DNA of 64,000 nt from positions 1 through 64,000 of the forward strand of contig JANQEL010000132.1 in the NCBI GenBank assembly GCA_028278345.1. Reading direction: 5' to 3'. This document shows positions 52,543-61,717 of this stretch, piece after piece (positions within the stretch are counted from its first letter, which is position 1; the number at the start of each line of letters is the position of its first letter). Position numbers and translations under genes: made by a program. This DNA is from Myxococcota bacterium (GTDB lineage: Bacteria > Myxococcota_A > UBA9160 > UBA4427). The notes under the pieces were generated by a model, which saw only the letters and a list, made by a program, of their open reading frames with translations, had not been told where the DNA came from and searched no databases.

Positions 52543-54908
52543 TCTTTCTCCTCTCCGAACGGTCGAGTCATCGAGATCAGCGAAGGGGTCGCCAGATAGT
52601 CCGTGATCAAGGCGACGAAGAGCCCGGTGCAAGCGAGGGCTCCGATCCGCGCCATGTTCGAAATCGGCGAGGGCGTGAACATCATGAACGTGCCGCCGAT
52701 CACGATCGTCGTCATGGCGAGGTTCGTCCCGACGGTCGCAAAGGCACTGCGGATCGAATCTTCGTAGGTTCCACCTCGCTCGAACTCCACCTTCATTTGA
52801 TTGATGAAGTGGATCGTATCGTCGACTGCGATGCCGAGAAGCATCGGCATGATCGTCATCGTCATCATGTCGAGTGGAGAGTCGAAGTAGCCCATGTAGC
52901 CGGCGATCGCGGCCAGGGGCGCCGTATTGGGGATCATCCCGATCAGCGCCGTCTTCACGCTGCCAAAGACGATCATCATCAGAACAGCGACGACGACTAG
53001 GGCCGTCAACATCGAACGGATTTCGCCGTCGACGATCTTCTTATTGAGCTCGGCGAATTGCACCGCAGCACCGACGACACTGAGCCGGGCCCCCGGGAAG
53101 TCCCTGTCACCAATGCGCTCGATGATCTCCAACTCGCGGGTGATCTCGTTTGCGTCGAACCGCGATACCTGGACCTGGGCCCGAAGGATGGAGTAGTCCT
53201 CGTTGACCCACCGATAGGTCCTGGTCCCCCCTGAAATCTCGTAGAGAAGGAGCAGCTGCGCGACGAGTTCGCGGGTATCGGGCACGCGGTACCAGGTCGG
53301 GTCGTCTCCGTGGAAGGTCTGGTTCATTTCCTTGATGATGTCGAGCACGGAGAAGACGCGGGGAACCCCTTTGTTCGATTGCGTCAGCTCGAACGCCCCG
53401 ACCGTCGCGAGCAGATCGTCGAAGCGCTCGAGCACCTCGGGATCCTTCATGGCGTGGGGTTCATCGAACTCGATCGTGATGTTGTACGAGAGGTACGAGC
53501 CGAGTTGCGACTGCGTCACCTCCCAGACCCGCTTCACGTAGGGCACCTCGAGCCCCATGAACTTGAACAGATCCATGTTGACCTGCATCCACGCCGCGCC
53601 GGGAAGCGTCACGACGACGAAGACCGCCACCACCGCGACAACAGAACGCCTGCGCTGTATGACGAGGGTGGCGAGACCCTGCATGATTCGATGGAGAACG
53701 GCGCCGCTCCCGTTCGACACGCTCGCATCGTGCCGATCCCTACCGAAACTCATCAAGATCGGAACGAGGGTCACCACGAACAGATAATCCGCAAGCACGA
53801 CCGCGGCGCAGGTGAAACCCAGCCACTGAATGGTCTCGATCCCCACGGCGGCGAACGACATCACCGAGCCCATCGTCGTCACGGCGGTGAAGAAGATCGG
53901 CCAACCCGTCTCCTCGACCGCCGCGATCGCCGCATCCTGGCGCCCGATCCCCCGCACGAGGCCGCGCTTGAATGCATTCACGATATGGATCGAGTAGCTG
54001 ACCGATAGCCCCATCCCGAGCATGATGGGAAGCGTCATCATGTTGGCGTCGACACCCACGCCCAACCATCCCATGAAGCCGAAGACAACCACAACGCCCA
54101 TCACGGTCGTGAAGACCGGCACGATCACGCCCCTGAACGAGCGCAGGAAGAAGGCGAGCAGAAGGACCATGAGGCCGAAGCCCGACGACACGCGGAGTTG
54201 CGCCTCGCGCCCGAAGTAGTCACGCTCCTCGGTCTCGGTGTAGGGCAAGCCCGAGGCTTTCAAGGTGAACAGCTCGCTCTCCCATCTCGGATCGGTCACG
54301 ATGGCGATCGCGGCCTCGCCCGAATCGAACATGGGATCCTGCGCGCCCTCGACCTGCGACCATTCCTCTTCATCGGGATACTCGAGAAGATCGAGGGTGA
54401 TCCACGTCTCGGTGAAGTCGTCCGAGAAGAGTCGATTGACGAGCGCCGGGCGCGACAGCAGGAGAGAGCGGATTTCGGCCAGTCGCTCGGGATCTTCGGG
54501 GATTCCATCTTCGAAGGGGTTGATGACTTCGATCTCGTCCTCCGACCCCACCGAGATTTCGAGTTCGACGAGCGAGTTCACCTCATCCGCGTAGGGCACC
54601 TCATCGACGAGCGCCTCGCCGAGGTCCCGAATGGCCTCGAGGACCCTGGGGTCGAGTACGTCCTGCGCCGTGACGAGCACACCGATCGTGTCGTTGTTGC
54701 CGAAGCGCTCTTCGAAGCGATCCGTCGCGATCGAAATCGCCTCGCTGTCGTCGAACCAGGAGTCTCGGGAGTTCGTGATCGAAACGTGGCCGATGCCCGA
54801 CACACCGGTGGCAGTCAGCACGACCGCGAGAGCGAGAAACACCCAGCGGTGACGAAGCTGGAACGCGCCCATCTCGCGGAAGAAGCTGTTGAAGCGCTCG
54901 ATCTTCAC
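52539..54908 (-). CDS. RND/MMPL-family exporter
   Basis: The 789-residue inner-membrane protein has the doubled RND layout: helix 1 (WVFLALAVVLTATGVSGIG), a large periplasmic loop (about 50-240), five helices including DANMMTLPIMLGMGLSVSYSIHIVNAF, then a second loop and the matching segment MLLGIAVDDTIHFINQM. These resemble MmpL/HpnN-type exporters that move hydrophobic molecules. No membrane-fusion or outer-membrane partner is adjacent. GTG 54908 is a tentative start; an ATG at 54872 is the alternative. The stop overlaps the start of the Tat-signal gene. Confidence 0.87.
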   Translation of the reverse strand: MKIERFNSFFREMGAFQLRHRWVFLALAVVLTATGVSGIGHVSITNSRDSWFDDSEAISIATDRFEERFGNNDTIGVLVTAQDVLDPRVLEAIRDLGEALVDEVPYADEVNSLVELEISVGSEDEIEVINPFEDGIPEDPERLAEIRSLLLSRPALVNRLFSDDFTETWITLDLLEYPDEEEWSQVEGAQDPMFDSGEAAIAIVTDPRWESELFTLKASGLPYTETEERDYFGREAQLRVSSGFGLMVLLLAFFLRSFRGVIVPVFTTVMGVVVVFGFMGWLGVGVDANMMTLPIMLGMGLSVSYSIHIVNAFKRGLVRGIGRQDAAIAAVEETGWPIFFTAVTTMGSVMSFAAVGIETIQWLGFTCAAVVLADYLFVVTLVPILMSFGRDRHDASVSNGSGAVLHRIMQGLATLVIQRRRSVVAVVAVFVVVTLPGAAWMQVNMDLFKFMGLEVPYVKRVWEVTQSQLGSYLSYNITIEFDEPHAMKDPEVLERFDDLLATVGAFELTQSNKGVPRVFSVLDIIKEMNQTFHGDDPTWYRVPDTRELVAQLLLLYEISGGTRTYRWVNEDYSILRAQVQVSRFDANEITRELEIIERIGDRDFPGARLSVVGAAVQFAELNKKIVDGEIRSMLTALVVVAVLMMIVFGSVKTALIGMIPNTAPLAAIAGYMGYFDSPLDMMTMTIMPMLLGIAVDDTIHFINQMKVEFERGGTYEDSIRSAFATVGTNLAMTTIVIGGTFMMFTPSPISNMARIGALACTGLFVALITDYLATPSLISMTRPFGEEKE

Positions 54909-54933
54909 GGGTTCGATCTCGTGGAGGAGTTCA

Positions 54934-55998
54934 TCAGCGGGTTCCCTGCAGCTGCGGTGCGACGTCTTTCGCGAACCGTTCGATCGACTGGAGCGTCGCA
55001 TCGCGATCGGCGATCGCTTCGGCGTAGATTGCGATCCGACGTGCGCCCGTCGTCTCCATAAACTCTCCGAGCCCTTCGACCACCGCCTGCGGCGGACCTA
55101 CGATCGCTCCCGCCGCGGCGCCCCGCGCCATCTCCGTGGGGCCGATTGGTTTGCCATCTGCACCGAGATGCCGTTTCCCCATCTCGGGCACGCCGGGCCA
55201 ATCGCCGCCCCGGAACGAAACCGTCAGAGCCTCGCGAAGCCTCTCCCGATCGCGATCGGGATCCTCGGTCACGTGCACCAACAAGGTGTGCATGTGCTCG
55301 GGGCGAGGGACATCCTCGGGCCGCGCCTCCTCATACTTTGCTTCCACGGCGACGCGCGCCTTGGCAGGCGACGCGAAGTAGTGCTGCAATGGGATTCCGT
55401 GACGAGCCGCGAATGCAAGTCCATCGGGCGAACTCGTCGCGGCGAACAGGGGCGGTCCACCCTCCGTGTACGGTCCTGGTTCGACGCGCATGGGATCGCC
55501 CACGTCGACACGTTTGCGTGTTGCTTCGTCGCCCGACCAGAGATCGCGCAGCGTCGAGAGCGATCGCACCGGTTCCTCGCCCCAGCGCTTCGTGTCGACG
55601 CCGAGCACCTCGTAGTCGCGGAGGTAGCCTCCCCGCCCGAGACCGAGGTCGAAGCGTCCCCCGCTGAGCTGGTCGAGCAGCGCAGCCCGTTCTGCCAGGT
55701 CGATCGGCTCCAGCAGCGGGGCGAGCACGACCGCCGTCCCGACCCGCAGGCGACGCGTGCGACCGAGCAAGAAACCCGCGGTCGTCAGCGCGCTCGAGTC
55801 GAGGCCAAAGGGAATGAAGTGGTGTTCAGAGAGCCAGAGATCGTGGAACCCGAGCCGCTCGGCGAGTTCGGCCTGCTCGAGGGTGAACGCGAAGATGTCG
55901 CGTTGCTCGGTGGCGAGGTTCGCGCCCATGTTGAGGAAGAGCCCGAAACGCGGTGAGTCCGAGCCGTCGTGTCGGGACGGAGACGGGGCAGCGGGCAT
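54934..55998 (-). CDS. LLM-class flavin-dependent oxidoreductase
   Basis: The 354-residue TIM-barrel protein matches bacterial luciferase-like monooxygenases: FGLFLNMGANLA at the start, LGFHDLWLSEHHF, VGTAVVLAPLLEPIDLAERAALLDQLSGGRFDLGLGRGGY. It should use reduced FMN, supplied by another reductase, to oxidise a small molecule. GGAGGA precedes the ATG. It is divergent from a TetR gene and lies 25 bases upstream of the RND exporter gene, so the enzyme and the exporter probably act on related compounds. Confidence 0.9.
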   Translation of the reverse strand: MPAAPSPSRHDGSDSPRFGLFLNMGANLATEQRDIFAFTLEQAELAERLGFHDLWLSEHHFIPFGLDSSALTTAGFLLGRTRRLRVGTAVVLAPLLEPIDLAERAALLDQLSGGRFDLGLGRGGYLRDYEVLGVDTKRWGEEPVRSLSTLRDLWSGDEATRKRVDVGDPMRVEPGPYTEGGPPLFAATSSPDGLAFAARHGIPLQHYFASPAKARVAVEAKYEEARPEDVPRPEHMHTLLVHVTEDPDRDRERLREALTVSFRGGDWPGVPEMGKRHLGADGKPIGPTEMARGAAAGAIVGPPQAVVEGLGEFMETTGARRIAIYAEAIADRDATLQSIERFAKDVAPQLQGTR

Positions 55999-56066
55999 GG
56001 TGTGATCCTCCGAGCGGCCGGGCGGGTGCGCTCAGCCGCGGCCTGCAGTACGTTAACACCATTATC

Positions 56067-56083
56067 ATGATTTCGACAATCAT
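56067..56083. promoter_or_regulatory. Inverted repeat in the LLM-TetR divergent region
   Basis: ATGATT-TCGAC-AATCAT is a 17-bp inverted repeat in an AT-rich island (about 56050-56100) between divergent genes. It is a candidate TetR operator. A GATAAT element for the minus strand overlaps the left side. Confidence 0.5.
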
Positions 56084-56170
56084 TTTCATCTAATTTCTGC
56101 CGGCGCAACGCACCCGCCGTCACCCCCAAGAGCGCGAAACGGACCGCCCACCGACGGAAGCCGGGAATCC

Positions 56171-56818
56171 ATGACAACTCAGGAAGCCGAACCCACTCAG
56201 TTGGCGCCTCGAGCGCGGCTCACCCCGGACGCCATCGTCCGCGCGGTTCTCGACCTCGGCGTCGACCGCTTCTCGATGCACAGCGTGGCGCGACATCTCG
56301 GCGTGAGCGCGACCGCCCTCTACCGGCACGTCGCATCGCGCGACGAACTCATCGCGCTCACCATGGACAGCCTTTGCGCCGGGATCGACCGGCCGAGCAC
56401 AGGCCGCGATTGGCGAGCCTACATGCGAGAGCTCGCACACAGCTTCCGGCGCATCTTGCTCTCGATGCCCGGTTCGGCGGACTACGGCTCGAAGATCGGC
56501 CCCGCGACGCCCGCGGCCCTCGCGATCGTCGACCATGCCCTGGGTGTCTTGCGCGACGCCGGCTTCTCGCCGCCGGAGGCCTGGCGCGTCTACAGCCTGG
56601 TGGTCAACTACGCCTTCTCCGCCGTCCAGGGGCAAGAGCGCTTCAACCTCATGGAAGCGGAACACGGCAGCGGCGGGTATCGCGTCTTCCGACTCGCTCC
56701 CGAAGAGCGGGACCGATTTCCGAACGTTGCGTGGTCGATAGACGGAATCGACTTCGATTTCGACGCCACGTTCGCAGCCAATGTGGACGCCATCATCGCG
56801 GGACTCGAACCGGGTTGA
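56171..56818 (+). CDS. TetR-family regulator (TetR_C-type)
   Basis: The 215-residue protein has a TetR helix-turn-helix with ALYRHVASRDELI, the YRHV form seen in tetracycline-repressor-like proteins, and a longer C-terminal ligand domain. It is divergent from the LLM monooxygenase and RND exporter genes and is the likely repressor of that set. The sulfotransferase-like gene follows 26 bases later on its own strand and may be co-regulated. Confidence 0.86.
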   Translation: MTTQEAEPTQLAPRARLTPDAIVRAVLDLGVDRFSMHSVARHLGVSATALYRHVASRDELIALTMDSLCAGIDRPSTGRDWRAYMRELAHSFRRILLSMPGSADYGSKIGPATPAALAIVDHALGVLRDAGFSPPEAWRVYSLVVNYAFSAVQGQERFNLMEAEHGSGGYRVFRLAPEERDRFPNVAWSIDGIDFDFDATFAANVDAIIAGLEPG

Positions 56819-56844
56819 GCGACCCAAGTAAAGGAGACGGAAAC

Positions 56845-57480
56845 ATGTCACTCCAAGTCATCGGCGCTGGCTTCGGACGTACCGGAACGATGAGCCTGAA
56901 AGCCGCACTCGAAACCCTCGGTTTCGGCCCCTGCTACCACATGGCCGAGGTGTTCGCGTCACCCGATCGAGTCGACACCTGGCAACGCGTGATGGCGGGA
57001 GGGTCGATCGACTGGGACGCAGTCTTCTCGGGTTACGGATCCACCGTCGACTGGCCGGGATGCACCTGGTGGCGAGAGCTCTCAGCGCACTATCCGGATG
57101 CAAAGGTGCTTCTCTCGGTGCGAAGCAGCGAGTCCTGGCATCGAAGCGCTTGCAACACCATCTATCACACGATGACGATGGAAACCCCGGAAGGTTGGCC
57201 GCCGGAGTCGAGACGGGTGCAGGATTTCGCTCGGGAGCTCGTCCTCGAGCGAACCTTCGGCGGCGCCCTGCTCGACGCGGAACGCGCGATCGCCATCTAC
57301 GAAGAACACAATCAGGCCGTCAAGGACGTCATCCCCGCAGACCGCCTGATCGTCTACGAGATGGGCTCGGGTTGGGAACCCCTGTGCAAGGCCCTGGGCG
57401 TTGCCGTCCCCGACATCGAGTTCCCAAAGACCAACGCTACGCCGGAATACCGCGAGCGCCTGGGACTGGAAGCCATCTAG
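56845..57480 (+). CDS. Sulfotransferase-family protein
   Basis: The 211-residue protein starts with VIGAGFGRTGTMSLKAAL, the 5'-phosphosulfate-binding loop of PAPS sulfotransferases, and has VLLSVRSSESWHRS, the 3'-phosphate-binding region. VYEMGSGWEPLCKALGV is the family's C-terminal motif. At 211 residues it matches the short Sulfotransfer_4-type group. It may sulfate a small molecule or glycan; other members have unknown roles. AAAGGAGACGG precedes the ATG at 56845. Confidence 0.85.
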   Translation: MSLQVIGAGFGRTGTMSLKAALETLGFGPCYHMAEVFASPDRVDTWQRVMAGGSIDWDAVFSGYGSTVDWPGCTWWRELSAHYPDAKVLLSVRSSESWHRSACNTIYHTMTMETPEGWPPESRRVQDFARELVLERTFGGALLDAERAIAIYEEHNQAVKDVIPADRLIVYEMGSGWEPLCKALGVAVPDIEFPKTNATPEYRERLGLEAI

Positions 57481-57571
57481 ACCTCCTCCAGGCGGAGCGG
57501 GGGAACTTCGCTGCGATCGCCGGCACTACTTGGTTCGATAGTCCACTCGCGCTCGGTGGAAAGAGGGTCTC

Positions 57572-58876
57572 TTGTTCGAGGATTCGACTCCACATCGAGA
57601 GCGCGGTACGGCCAACGGTCGCGGATGGTTCGCGCCCAAGTTCCGCCTGCTCGGTGCCCTCTATCTCAGCCAGTACCTCGGGATCTCGTTCATCCTGGCC
57701 GCGGTTCCAGCGATCCTTCGCGCTTCCGGAACCGCGCTCGAAGACATCGCTTGGATCTACGGACTTGGGCTCATCTGGTCGCTCAAGTTCGTCTGGGCAC
57801 CACTCGTCGATCGATTCGGTTCCAAGCGGCTCGGGCACTATCGCGGTTGGCTACTGATCACACAGTCCCTGCTCGTCGCCACCATGACGGGCGCAGCGCT
57901 GCTCGACCTGCAGGATGACTTCGCTCTCCTCGCCGCCTGCTTTGCGCTGATCACATTGTTCGCGGCGACGCAGGACATCGCGGCAGATGCCCTCGCCGTC
58001 ACCTTGCTGGCTCCGGACGAACGCGGCCTGGGTAACAGTATCCAGATGGCCGGTGGAATGGCGGGCGGCCTTCTCGGCGGCGGCTTGACACTGATGTTCT
58101 ACGCGTGGCTGGGTTGGCAGGGGAGCATGTTGGTACTCGCCTGCGCCACCGCGGTGCCGTTGCTGCTGGTCTATCGACATCGCGAACGGCCCGCCCCGGC
58201 GGATCTCCGCAAGGACAAGGCCGGCTTGCGGGATCTTCCTCGCTTCCTCCGGCGGCCGGGCAATGCGCGTTGGTTCGTCGTCCTGTTGACGGCGAATCTG
58301 GGTATCGGGCTTGGATACGCACTGCTCAACCCGATGCTCGTGGATCTCGGATGGTCACTCGATCGCATCGGGTTCGCTGTGAACATCGTTGGATCCGTGG
58401 CCGGCTCGGTCGGTGCGCTCATCGCAGGTTCGCTGGTCGTGCGCATCGGGCGAAAGATCGCGATGGCTGCGAGCCAGGCCCTCGTAGCGTTGTCGCTGGT
58501 CTTTCTCTTCGCGCCCGCGATGGGAGTCGAAAGCGCTGCCGTTCTCTACTCGTCCATCTGCGTCATGATGCTCGCCTACGCGGCCAATGCGACCATTGCC
58601 GCCACGCTGATGATGGACAAGAGCGACCCGAGCCGTGCCGGCACGGACTACACGTTGCAGTACTCGGTCGGTTCACTCTTCTCTCATCTGTTCAGCGCAT
58701 CCGCGCTAGCCCTCGCAGCCGCGATGGGATACGCGGGGGTCTTGAGCGTCGGCATCGCTCTGTGCGGCATCGCGTTGGTTGCGATCTGGCGCTACGACGG
58801 ATTCGCACCGAAGCGTTTTGCGACGCAGACCGAAACACTCGATCGAGTCCACGACACTCGACTTTCGCGTGTATGA
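57572..58876 (+). CDS. MFS transporter, RhtX/FptX- or AmpG-like
   Basis: The 434-residue protein has about 12 hydrophobic helices and the motif VPAILRASGTALEDIAWIYGL with LKFVWAPLVDRFGSKRLGH. The stretch ATQDIAADALAVTLLAPDERGLGNSIQMAGG is shared with RhtX/FptX siderophore importers and AmpG muropeptide permeases. Its position beside three COG0523 metal GTPases favours uptake of a metal chelate, which is inference. The start is a TTG at 57572 preceded by GAGGG. It converges with a COG0523 gene. Confidence 0.78.
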   Translation: MFEDSTPHRERGTANGRGWFAPKFRLLGALYLSQYLGISFILAAVPAILRASGTALEDIAWIYGLGLIWSLKFVWAPLVDRFGSKRLGHYRGWLLITQSLLVATMTGAALLDLQDDFALLAACFALITLFAATQDIAADALAVTLLAPDERGLGNSIQMAGGMAGGLLGGGLTLMFYAWLGWQGSMLVLACATAVPLLLVYRHRERPAPADLRKDKAGLRDLPRFLRRPGNARWFVVLLTANLGIGLGYALLNPMLVDLGWSLDRIGFAVNIVGSVAGSVGALIAGSLVVRIGRKIAMAASQALVALSLVFLFAPAMGVESAAVLYSSICVMMLAYAANATIAATLMMDKSDPSRAGTDYTLQYSVGSLFSHLFSASALALAAAMGYAGVLSVGIALCGIALVAIWRYDGFAPKRFATQTETLDRVHDTRLSRV

Positions 58877-58982
58877 GCCTCGCGACGACCCGAAACGCTG
58901 GATACCTTGCTCGAATGGCGCAGCGTGCCCGCCCTTCACGGATCGGACGAACCGACGATCATCGAAATGGCCAGCGCTGCAT

Positions 58983-60227
58983 CTAGTCTTCGGACGCTTC
59001 GTCCTCTTGATACTCCGGAAACGGATTCGGGAGCGCGGCCCACGCCTCGAACTCATCAGCGGCGACGCCCTCGTCGAGCAAGCAGGCATCGAGCTGCGCA
59101 CGGAACCACGCCTCGTCCATCTTCTGACCGATGAAGACGAGTTCCTGGGCGCGATCGCCAAAGCGCGGATGCCAGTCCGGTTTCTCGTCGGGACACTCTC
59201 CTTCCGGTAGTCCCCAGTCCTCCCGGGGAACGGCTGCCCACCAATGGCCTGCGGGGTTCACGTCGCTGACGCCGCCGGCTTGCGCCCACTCGTATGCAAC
59301 GCGGTCGTCCGCGGCGACCCAGAAGAAACCCTTCGAGCGGAGGACACCGCGCCAGTTCTTCTCGTCGTGCATGAAGGCCCACAACTTCTCGGCGTCGAAG
59401 GGCTGTGGTGTCCGATAGACGAAGCTCGAGATCCCGTACTCCTCGGTCTCCGGGGTGTGCTCACCTTGCAGCTCTCGAATCCAACCCGCCGAGCTCTCCG
59501 CCTTTTCGTAATCGAACAGACCGGTGTCGAGCACGCATTCGAGTGGGATGTCCCCACGCGTCGCCTTGAGGAGCTTGGCGCCGGGGTTGAGTGCCTTCAC
59601 GATGGCTTCCACCTCTCGCGCGTGCGCCTCGCTCACGAGGTCGATCTTGTTGAGCACGATGACGTCGGCGAACTCGATCTGGTCGACGAGCAGGTCGGTC
59701 ACCGTCCGGAAGTCATCCTCGCCGAGAGACTCGCCGCGGTCCTGGAGTGCTTCGGCTTCGTCGTAGTCTCGCAGGAAGCTCGCCACGTCGACGACCGTCA
59801 GCATCGTATCGAGGCGTGAAACGTCGCCCAGGCTGACGCCATCCTCGTCTTCGAAGGTGAAGGTCTGCGCAACCGGGATCGGCTCCGAGATCCCGGTGGA
59901 CTCGATGAGCAGGTAGTCGAAGCGCCCCTCCTGCGCGAGCCGCGACACCTCAGCCAGCAGATCGTCTCGCAGCGTGCAGCAGATGCAGCCGTTCGACATC
60001 TCGACCAGCTTCTCCTCGGTCCGCGAGAGCTGTGCACCGCCACGCTCGACGAGTGCCGCATCGATGTTGACCTCGCTCATGTCGTTCACGATCACCGCGA
60101 CACGACGCCCGTCGCGGTTGTTGAGCACCCGATTCAGAAGCGTGGTCTTGCCGGCGCCGAGGAATCCCGACAGAACGGTGACGGGCAGGCGTGGGCCGTC
60201 GGAGGCGATTTCACGATCCATGGTCAT
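58983..60227 (-). CDS. COG0523/YciC-like GTPase (copy 2)
   Basis: The 414-residue protein has the full GTPase set: GFLGAGKTT (21-29), metal motif CICC at 81-84, ESTG, NKID and a long CobW C-terminal domain with GFFWVA and AGHWWAAVP. Its size and GHWWAAVP feature match the YciC branch, which is zinc-repressed in Bacillus. It likely handles zinc under starvation. Two ATGs are near the start, and AAGGA favours 60227. The gene follows copy 3 on the same strand (111-base gap) and converges with the MFS gene. Confidence 0.88.
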   Translation of the reverse strand: MTMDREIASDGPRLPVTVLSGFLGAGKTTLLNRVLNNRDGRRVAVIVNDMSEVNIDAALVERGGAQLSRTEEKLVEMSNGCICCTLRDDLLAEVSRLAQEGRFDYLLIESTGISEPIPVAQTFTFEDEDGVSLGDVSRLDTMLTVVDVASFLRDYDEAEALQDRGESLGEDDFRTVTDLLVDQIEFADVIVLNKIDLVSEAHAREVEAIVKALNPGAKLLKATRGDIPLECVLDTGLFDYEKAESSAGWIRELQGEHTPETEEYGISSFVYRTPQPFDAEKLWAFMHDEKNWRGVLRSKGFFWVAADDRVAYEWAQAGGVSDVNPAGHWWAAVPREDWGLPEGECPDEKPDWHPRFGDRAQELVFIGQKMDEAWFRAQLDACLLDEGVAADEFEAWAALPNPFPEYQEDEASED

Positions 60228-60338
60228 CGAAGTCCTTGCAGAGATGGCTACAGCGACAAGTGCCGCTGAGCGCACACAAGTTCCCCACCGATCCAGATTC
60301 ACCCCGGCCGTGCCGAACGCCCCGATCGTCAGATCACG

Positions 60339-61532
60339 TCAGTCGATCGTGCGCAGTTTCGTGGGCCACGGATCAGAGAATGTCTCGCCGCGTTGCCATG
60401 CAGCGATCTCTTCTTCGGTGCAGAGCGCATCCCGTAGGGCCCCGGCAAAGGCGTCCCGTGCCTCGGGTAGACCGATGAGCGTCAGCTCGTTGCGACGATC
60501 CCCAAAGATGGGGTGTGCCTCCTCGAGTTGCTTCTTGAGAAGCTCGGCTTCTGTGGATGTGAGTTTCCCATAGCGGTTGTGGACTGCGTCCGCGCGCCAG
60601 ATGCCGGTGAGTTCCAGAGCGATCTGACTCCCGGATTGCTGCCAGAGGAGCACGTCCTCCGGGCGAGAAGCCAGCCACAGAAAACCCTTGATGCGATACA
60701 GGCCCGTGCCGAGTTGATGCTGGCAAGTGTCATACAAGCGTTGGGGATGGAAGGGCCTCGGATCGCGAAGCACGATGGCTTCGAGTTCGTCCGCGGTGGC
60801 GGCGTCTCGAGCAAGACCGAACTGCTTCGCTCGCTGCTCGAGCTCCGCAAGGACGGGCCGCGGCACGCGATCGAGTTGCGACAGCAGAAGCCCGGCTTGT
60901 GCAGAGAGGCCCACGGCCGCCAGCGGCTGGATCTGCTGCAGAGTGCCCACCTGGGCTTCGAGGACGGCCTTTGGAACGGTGTCGGTCTTCGTCACGATGA
61001 TCACGCTCGCGAAGGCGAGCTGCTCAGCGAAGAGTCCGGCGGCGCGCTGGATTGCCGGGTCGTCGGGCGGGGTCGCTTCGCCGGTGAAGATACGGCCATC
61101 GGCGAAGTCACGGTGGAGGTTCAGCGCGTCGACCGTCACGATGAAGTGGCGCAGGATGAACCGGTCATCCTGAGTAAGCGCCGAAATGAGTGGCCACGGT
61201 CGAGCCACGCCGGTGCTCTCGCATAGGACGTGGGGCGGCGCAGGGTCAAGGGCTGCGATCTCCCCCAGCACCCGGCCGGCCGAGGCGTGGAGCCGCTCTC
61301 GTGCATGGACGCCATGGAGAGCGGCCACGCGCTCGACGAGACGGCCGACTTCGGGGCTCACGTTGTCGTCGGAGAGAAGCTCGGCATCGAGACCGAAGTC
61401 GCTCAGATCGTGGACGATGAGGGCCGCATCGCGCAGGGCCTCTTCGTGGCGCCAACGCCGGAGCAGCGTGGTCTTTCCCGAGCCGAGAAAGCCGCATAGT
61501 ACCGTCAAGGGCAGTGGCTCGGATGGACTCAT
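60339..61532 (-). CDS. COG0523-family GTPase without CxCC motif (copy 3)
   Basis: The 397-residue protein keeps Walker A GFLGSGKTT (14-22), CESTG and VTKTD, and a YciC-like C-terminal domain (GFLWLASRPEDVLLWQQSG, FGDRRNELTLIGL). The metal motif GCxCC, expected near residues 73-78, is replaced by HGVHARERLH, which has histidines and no cysteine. It may bind a different metal, or regulate copy 2 rather than chaperone metal. It is 111 bases upstream of copy 2 on the same strand and divergent from copy 4. The start at 61532 has a weak ribosome site. Confidence 0.82.
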   Translation of the reverse strand: MSPSEPLPLTVLCGFLGSGKTTLLRRWRHEEALRDAALIVHDLSDFGLDAELLSDDNVSPEVGRLVERVAALHGVHARERLHASAGRVLGEIAALDPAPPHVLCESTGVARPWPLISALTQDDRFILRHFIVTVDALNLHRDFADGRIFTGEATPPDDPAIQRAAGLFAEQLAFASVIIVTKTDTVPKAVLEAQVGTLQQIQPLAAVGLSAQAGLLLSQLDRVPRPVLAELEQRAKQFGLARDAATADELEAIVLRDPRPFHPQRLYDTCQHQLGTGLYRIKGFLWLASRPEDVLLWQQSGSQIALELTGIWRADAVHNRYGKLTSTEAELLKKQLEEAHPIFGDRRNELTLIGLPEARDAFAGALRDALCTEEEIAAWQRGETFSDPWPTKLRTID

Positions 61533-61647
61533 TGCAAGAGACTCGCCGTGTTTCGATCGAACGAAGGCTGGAAGAAACTCCCTGACCGGACAAGAATGTG
61601 CCTCGGTCGCAGAGACCAACCTATAGCCCTCGAGGCGGGGCGTTCAA

Positions 61648-61667
61648 GAAGGCCCGGCCTTCGGCCG
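61648..61667. promoter_or_regulatory. Overlapping palindromes between COG0523 copies 3 and 4
   Basis: GAAGGCC-C-GGCCTTC (61648-61662) is a perfect 15-bp palindrome, and CGGCC-TTC-GGCCG (61655-61667) overlaps it as an alternative hairpin. They lie 51 bases before copy 4 in the divergent region. This could be a regulator site or an RNA switch. It does not resemble the AT-rich Zur boxes I know. Confidence 0.4.
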
Positions 61668-61717
61668 AAAACCGCAGAGTCGCGAACTTTCAACCTGGTG
61701 AGTGAGGAGCAGTGCCC

